Shown one piece after another: positions 14,658 to 18,534 of a stretch of 18,534 nt of DNA. The notes beneath the pieces were generated by a model. The model saw nothing but the letters and a program-made list of their open reading frames with translations, searched no databases and had not been told where the DNA came from. This DNA is from Intrasporangium_A sp039812505. Its GTDB lineage: Bacteria; Actinomycetota; Actinomycetes; Actinomycetales; Dermatophilaceae. Within the stretch, counting starts at the first letter, position 1, and each line of letters starts with the position of its first letter. A program made the translations under genes and the position numbers. The stretch lies in NCBI RefSeq assembly GCF_039812505.1, contig NZ_JBDIAQ010000065.1, positions 1-18,534 on the forward strand. Reading direction: 5' to 3'.

Positions 14658-15808
14658 TGCGACCACCCACCAGCCCGCTCATGGACGCAGTCGCGCTGCG
14701 CGACGGAACCCTTCGCCTGAAGCAAGTGCCCCGGCCCGACCCCGGGCCCGGTCAGCTCGCGCTCCGACCGGTCACCGTCGGGGTCTGTGGATCGGACCTG
14801 TCCGCTTGGCAGCACACCGAGCAGTTCCTGCAGGCCTCACGCGACGCCGGCATGACGACCTACCTGTTCGACCCGGACCGCGACCTCGTGCTCGGGCACG
14901 AGTTCGTCGGGCTGGTCGAGCAGGTCGGCCCCGGGGTCGACGGATACGCCGTCGGCGACATGGTGGTCGGGCTGCCGTACGCCGTCGACGCCGACGGCCA
15001 GACACGGACCGTCGGCTACAGCACGGCATACCCGGGAGCCCTGTCCGAGACGGTGGTCGTCCAGGCCGCCGGGCAGATCCCGGTCCCACCGGATGTCCCG
15101 CCGTGGGTCGCGGTTCTCACCGAGCCGCTGACGACGGGCACGTCAGCGGTCGTCCGGTCCCGAATCACGCCGCCGGCCAGCACCATCGTCACCGGGTGCG
15201 GCACGGTCGGGCTGGGCGTCATCGCCACCCTGCGCGAGCGCGGCATCCACCCCATCATCGCCTCCGATCCCTCATCCACCAGGCGCGAGCTCGCCCGGCG
15301 GATGGGTGCCCACGTGGTCATCGACCCGGGCGACGACCAGGACCCGTTCGCGGCCTGGCGCGCCGCCGGAGCCGCGGAGCCACCCGTGGTCTTTGAGGCG
15401 TCCGGCGCCCACGGGCTGCTCGGCCGGCTCATGGCCCGCGCCCCGATGTTCACCCGGATCGTCGTCGTGGGTACCGGCATGCTCGAAGAGACCGTCCGGC
15501 CGGTGCTGGGCATCTACAAGAACCTCACCATCGAGTTCTGCGGCGGGCCCGGCCCGGGGCAGGACTACCGGGCTGAGCTCGTCGCGACCCTGGATCGCCT
15601 CCGGGACGGCAGGATCGACGGCCGGACCCTGGTAACCGGATGGTGCGGCCTCGACGGCGTCCCGGATCTCTTCGAGGCCCTCCGGCCCGGCAACCCTTCG
15701 GCGGTCGAGCACCTCAAGGTCGTCGTCGTACCGAGCGAGCGCCACCCCAAGATCGGCAGCCCTGCCGACCTGAAGTCCCTCGATGTCTTCGCCAGGAGCA
15801 CAGCATGA
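14657..15808 (+). CDS. Zinc-type alcohol dehydrogenase (MDR family)
   Basis: A 383-residue medium-chain dehydrogenase that would oxidise an alcohol to a carbonyl with NAD(P)+. The catalytic zinc ligands are visible as C44 in VGVCGSD and H81-E82 in GHEFVG; E156 may be another ligand. The nucleotide motif is GCGTVGLG (180-187), followed by ASDPS, whose Asp favours NAD. The cluster of four cysteines of the structural zinc site is absent; instead there is an insert around residues 108-128. The ATG at 14657 overlaps the transporter stop by 1 nt and has GGAGG at 14648-14652; the frame is open far to the left but that is a shadow of the MFS gene. Confidence 0.88.
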   Translation: MRPPTSPLMDAVALRDGTLRLKQVPRPDPGPGQLALRPVTVGVCGSDLSAWQHTEQFLQASRDAGMTTYLFDPDRDLVLGHEFVGLVEQVGPGVDGYAVGDMVVGLPYAVDADGQTRTVGYSTAYPGALSETVVVQAAGQIPVPPDVPPWVAVLTEPLTTGTSAVVRSRITPPASTIVTGCGTVGLGVIATLRERGIHPIIASDPSSTRRELARRMGAHVVIDPGDDQDPFAAWRAAGAAEPPVVFEASGAHGLLGRLMARAPMFTRIVVVGTGMLEETVRPVLGIYKNLTIEFCGGPGPGQDYRAELVATLDRLRDGRIDGRTLVTGWCGLDGVPDLFEALRPGNPSAVEHLKVVVVPSERHPKIGSPADLKSLDVFARSTA

Positions 15809-16842
15809 GCACAAGCACCGACGACCTCGTGCGGATCGACCGGCTCGGTCCGGCACTGGTCGCCGCGACGGGGAGCCCGGCATGGGCTCGCCCGCGAGCC
15901 GAGCTGATCGCGGGCGGAAAGTCCAACCTGACCTACCGGCTCTCCTCGCCTGCCGGGACGCTCATCATGCGCCGCCCACCCTCGGGTGAGCTGCTGCCCA
16001 GAGCGCACGACATGAGCCGCGAAGCTCGCATCCAACAGGCGCTGGCCGCGACAGCCGTCCCCGTCCCCGCCGTCGTCCTTTCCGAGCCCACCGGGCACGT
16101 GATCGGGGCGCCCTTCTACGTCATGCAGGACGTCACCGGTCACATTATCCGCGACACCATCCCCGAGGGATACGCCACGAGCCGCGCCGAACGGGAACGA
16201 CTGGCGGCAGCGCTGATCGACACGCTCGCAGACATCCACGCGGTCGATGTCGACGCCGCACGGATTGCAGACTTCGGCAACCCGGACGGGTTCCTCGCGC
16301 GGCAGGTCACTCGCTGGCAACGCCAGTGGGAGCGCTCCAAAGACGCGGACGTGCCAGCCGTCGAGGAGCTCTCCCGCAGGCTTGCGCGGCAGGTCCCGGC
16401 GACCGCACGCCACAGCCTCGTCCACGGCGACTACCGCCTGGACAACGTCGTGCTCGACCCGGATCACCCCGGCCGGGTGCGGGCCGTCCTCGACTGGGAG
16501 ATGGCCACCCTCGGCGACCCCCTCACGGACCTCGGCCTGCTGCTCCTGTACTGGACCGAACCGCACGACCCGCCGCCACTGCTGACCCCACACATCACCG
16601 CGACAGCCGGCTTCCCGGGCCGCGACTTCGTCCGCGAACGGTACGCCGCCCGCACCGGGCTCGACCTGTCGGACATCGCCTTCTACGAGGGCCTGGCCCG
16701 GTTCAAGCTCGCCGTGATCGCCCAGGGCATCGCCCGACGGGTCGCATCCGGAGCGATGGCCGGGCAGGACTTCGGTGACCTCGCGACGGAGACCGAGCGC
16801 CTGGCAACCGCAGGACTGACGATCCTGTCGGCGCACAACTGA
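15805..16842 (+). CDS. APH-family kinase, ACAD10/11-type (LvaA-like)
   Basis: A 345-residue kinase-fold protein of the aminoglycoside phosphotransferase superfamily. The catalytic loop is HGDYRLDN (H207, D209) and the metal-binding segment LDWEMATLGDPLTDLG (from L229, D230). This subfamily lies next to, or is fused with, acyl-CoA dehydrogenases; in human ACAD10/11 and in LvaA of levulinate catabolism it phosphorylates a hydroxyl of hydroxyacyl-CoA. That role is inferred here from the next gene. It is unlikely to be a resistance gene. The ATG overlaps the dehydrogenase stop by 4 nt (ATGA) with AGGAG just upstream. No small LvaB-like partner is visible in the operon. Confidence 0.87.
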   Translation: MSTSTDDLVRIDRLGPALVAATGSPAWARPRAELIAGGKSNLTYRLSSPAGTLIMRRPPSGELLPRAHDMSREARIQQALAATAVPVPAVVLSEPTGHVIGAPFYVMQDVTGHIIRDTIPEGYATSRAERERLAAALIDTLADIHAVDVDAARIADFGNPDGFLARQVTRWQRQWERSKDADVPAVEELSRRLARQVPATARHSLVHGDYRLDNVVLDPDHPGRVRAVLDWEMATLGDPLTDLGLLLLYWTEPHDPPPLLTPHITATAGFPGRDFVRERYAARTGLDLSDIAFYEGLARFKLAVIAQGIARRVASGAMAGQDFGDLATETERLATAGLTILSAHN

Positions 16843-16863
16843 CCCGAATACAAGGAGCACAGG

Positions 16864-18069
16864 ATGGACCTCACTCCCAGCGGGCGCGGACTCGAATTGC
16901 AGGCTGCGATGTGGGACCTCATGCGACGAAAGGTGTTACCGGCCGAGGCGCTCGTGGCGGCGTTCCGTACGCAGCACGGCGCCCACACCTATCCACCCAT
17001 GATCGAGGACCTGAAACAGGCCGCCCGAGCCGCCGGCCTCTGGAACACCTTCCTCCCACACATCAGTGGCCTGACCACCCTGGACTACGCCCACATCGCC
17101 GAGATCAGTGGCTGGTCACCGGTGCTGGCGCCCGAAGCCATCAACGGTCAGGCTCCAGACAGCGGCAACATGGAGCTGCTGCACCTGTTCGGCAGCACCG
17201 AACAGAAGCGGCAGTGGCTCGACCCCTTGCTAGCAGGCGAGATCCGATCCGCGTTCGCGATGACCGAGCCTGATGTCGCCTCGTCAGACGCGACCAACAT
17301 CGCAACCTCCATCCGCCGCGACGGGGACTCCTACGTGATCAACGGCCGCAAGTGGTGGATCAGCGGTGCCGCCGACGAGCGGTGCCAGATCATGATCGTG
17401 ATGGGGAAGACCGACACGGACGAGGCGCCATACCGACAGCAGTCGATGATCTTGGTACCCATGGACACGCCGGGGGTGACCGTCGAACGCCACATCCCGA
17501 TGTATGGCTACCAGGACCAGCACGGGCATTCCGAGATCACCTTCCGCAATGCCAGAGTGCCGGCCTCGAACCTCCTTGGTGCAGAAGGCGACGGGTTCGC
17601 CATGGCGCAGGCTAGGCTGGGCCCCGGACGAGTCCACCACGCGATGCGCTGCATCGGCATGGCCGAGCGTGCACTCGCTCTCATGGCCGACCGCGCCAAG
17701 ACCAGAGTCGCCTTCGGCCACCGCCTCTCCGACTACGGGCGCACCCAGGACTTCCTCGCAGAGTCCCGCATCGACATCGACCAAGCACGTCTCCTCGTGC
17801 TCCAGACTGCGGCCCTGATCGACACGGTCGGCGCCAAGCAGGCAAGAACCGAGGTCGCGGCCATCAAGATCGTCGCCCCACGCGTCGCCGAACGCGTCAT
17901 CAGCCGCGCGATCGAGGTGTTCGGCGCTCAAGGTCTCAGCGACGACACCCCGCTTGCCTACTTCCACACCTGGGCACGGGCCCTGCGCGTCGCCGACGGG
18001 CCGGACGCCGTACACCTGCGATCCATCGCCCGGCAGGAGCTGCGACGACAGCACGCCTACGTGGGGTAA
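16864..18069 (+). CDS. Acyl-CoA dehydrogenase, ACAD10/11-type (LvaC-like)
   Basis: A 401-residue acyl-CoA dehydrogenase. AFAMTEPDVASSDATNI and KWWISGAAD are the FAD/substrate blocks, and VFGAQGLSDD the C-terminal FAD contact. Ordinary members have their catalytic Glu in a YEGT context near the C-terminus. Here the aligned site reads ADGPDAVHL (from A377), with Asp in place of Glu, as I remember it in ACAD10/11 and LvaC-type enzymes that process phosphorylated 4-hydroxyacyl-CoA. The ATG at 16864 has AAGGAG 6 nt upstream and follows the kinase by 21 nt. It is the last intact gene of the operon. An enoyl-CoA product would feed beta-oxidation. Confidence 0.92.
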   Translation: MDLTPSGRGLELQAAMWDLMRRKVLPAEALVAAFRTQHGAHTYPPMIEDLKQAARAAGLWNTFLPHISGLTTLDYAHIAEISGWSPVLAPEAINGQAPDSGNMELLHLFGSTEQKRQWLDPLLAGEIRSAFAMTEPDVASSDATNIATSIRRDGDSYVINGRKWWISGAADERCQIMIVMGKTDTDEAPYRQQSMILVPMDTPGVTVERHIPMYGYQDQHGHSEITFRNARVPASNLLGAEGDGFAMAQARLGPGRVHHAMRCIGMAERALALMADRAKTRVAFGHRLSDYGRTQDFLAESRIDIDQARLLVLQTAALIDTVGAKQARTEVAAIKIVAPRVAERVISRAIEVFGAQGLSDDTPLAYFHTWARALRVADGPDAVHLRSIARQELRRQHAYVG

Positions 18070-18145
18070 CCGCATCGATGCCATCATCCTCGCGGCGGGG
18101 ACCACGCCCACCGGATGACACACCCGCCCTGGGAGGCCGTCGCTT

Positions 18146-18345
18146 CTAAAGGGCTGGGTATAGCCGGAGTTTGATGCGGCCTCGCTGGTGGTGAACCTCC
18201 AGTCGACTTGGCGCTCGTCGGCGTTGGTGGCCCGGGTCCAGGCGGCGAGCTCGGTGTTGAGCAGCTGCAGGTCGGGGATGCGCCGGCCGAGGCATTGCTT
18301 GGTACGCAGGACAGTTCGATCTCGGCTATGTTCAGCGGAAACGGA
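18146..18345 (-). pseudogene. IS630-family transposase C-terminal remnant, frameshifted
   Basis: On the minus strand LNIAEIELS is followed, after a frame change near 18302, by KQCLGRRIPDLQLLNTELAA and TNADERQVDWRFTTSEA, then, after another near 18178, by RIKLRLYPAL and a TAG at 18148-18146. This is the typical end of IS630-family transposases. Sequence upstream of about 18345 does not continue the family, so only some 60 codons remain. It lies between the operon end and the tRNA gene. Confidence 0.75.
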
Positions 18346-18491
18346 CACCAGATGCCCCGCAACGCTCCGCCGGGAGTCACATTTGCGCAGGTCATCCCCG
18401 GTTTCGGCCACGTCGCCGCCTCCTGTTTTCCAAACAGATTGCTAACCGGAAGGCCCGTTGCACCAATCCCCTTGTGTGCCAGCGGTTTTCG

Positions 18492-18534
18492 AGCTGGCGA
18501 GGGGACTCGAACCCCTAACCACCTGTTTACAAGA
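18492..18534 (-). tRNA. tRNA-Thr (UGU), 3' part only, cut by the window edge
   Basis: On the minus strand the sequence reads from the anticodon loop CTTGTAA (anticodon TGT) through a 5-nt variable loop and the T-arm AGGGG-TTCGAGT-CCCCT to the acceptor strand CGCCAGC and discriminator T at 18492. No CCA is encoded. The 5' half lies outside the window. Its 3' end faces the IS630 remnant and the operon. Confidence 0.88.

Noticed and set aside
15805..16842. Aminoglycoside resistance gene
   Set aside because: The APH fold is shared, but the position directly before an acyl-CoA dehydrogenase points to acyl-CoA metabolism.
1..18534. CRISPR array or phage structural genes
   Set aside because: The only tandem repeats are short, directly adjacent units without spacers, and no phage structural motifs were seen.

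Overview
The window is high-GC DNA with GTG/ATG starts, strong GGAGG-type ribosome binding sites and many 1-4 nt gene overlaps. This fits a high-GC actinobacterium (Actinomycetota); I cannot name the genus from sequence alone.

Left part (1-5350), ordinary metabolic genes. A truncated gene on the minus strand (1-58) is divergent from a tightly overlapping three-gene operon: nucleoside hydrolase, MFS transporter, ribokinase (346-3649). This reads as nucleoside uptake, cleavage and ribose phosphorylation. The intergenic region between the two directions holds an 11-bp inverted repeat and two sets of GC-rich tandem repeats. Convergent to the operon is a minus-strand FAD-dependent amine/amino-acid oxidase (3760-5157), coupled to a small upstream ORF.

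Middle part (5440-9190), a gene graveyard. A FitB/VapC-like PIN toxin is intact, but its antitoxin has lost its N-terminal half to a degenerate transposase fragment. A frameshifted fragment, possibly of a mobile-element replication protein, follows. Then comes an intact DUF1778/GNAT (TacA-TacT-like) toxin-antitoxin pair with a perfect palindrome just upstream. The seemingly empty stretch 8387-9081 is a heavily decayed lipoate-protein ligase gene whose pieces lie in different frames.

Right part (9188-18069), the main system. A TetR regulator (minus) is divergent from an eight-gene operon: free-standing lipoyl-domain protein, E2 catalytic core, E1-alpha, E1-beta, MFS transporter, zinc-type dehydrogenase, APH-family kinase, acyl-CoA dehydrogenase. 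A near-perfect operator (TGAATCA-CT-TGATTCA) lies between the -35 and -10 elements of the operon promoter. The last two genes resemble the kinase plus dehydrogenase pair of ACAD10/ACAD11 and of levulinate (lva) pathways, which activate hydroxyacyl-CoAs by phosphorylation. I infer a catabolic route in which an imported hydroxylated compound is oxidised to a 2-oxo acid, oxidatively decarboxylated to an acyl-CoA, phosphorylated at a remaining hydroxyl and eliminated to an enoyl-CoA. No E3 gene is present; the substrate is unknown.

The right edge has an IS630-type transposase remnant and the 3' part of a tRNA-Thr(UGU) gene, a common integration site. The region from about 5.4 kb to the tRNA may therefore be an old genomic island.
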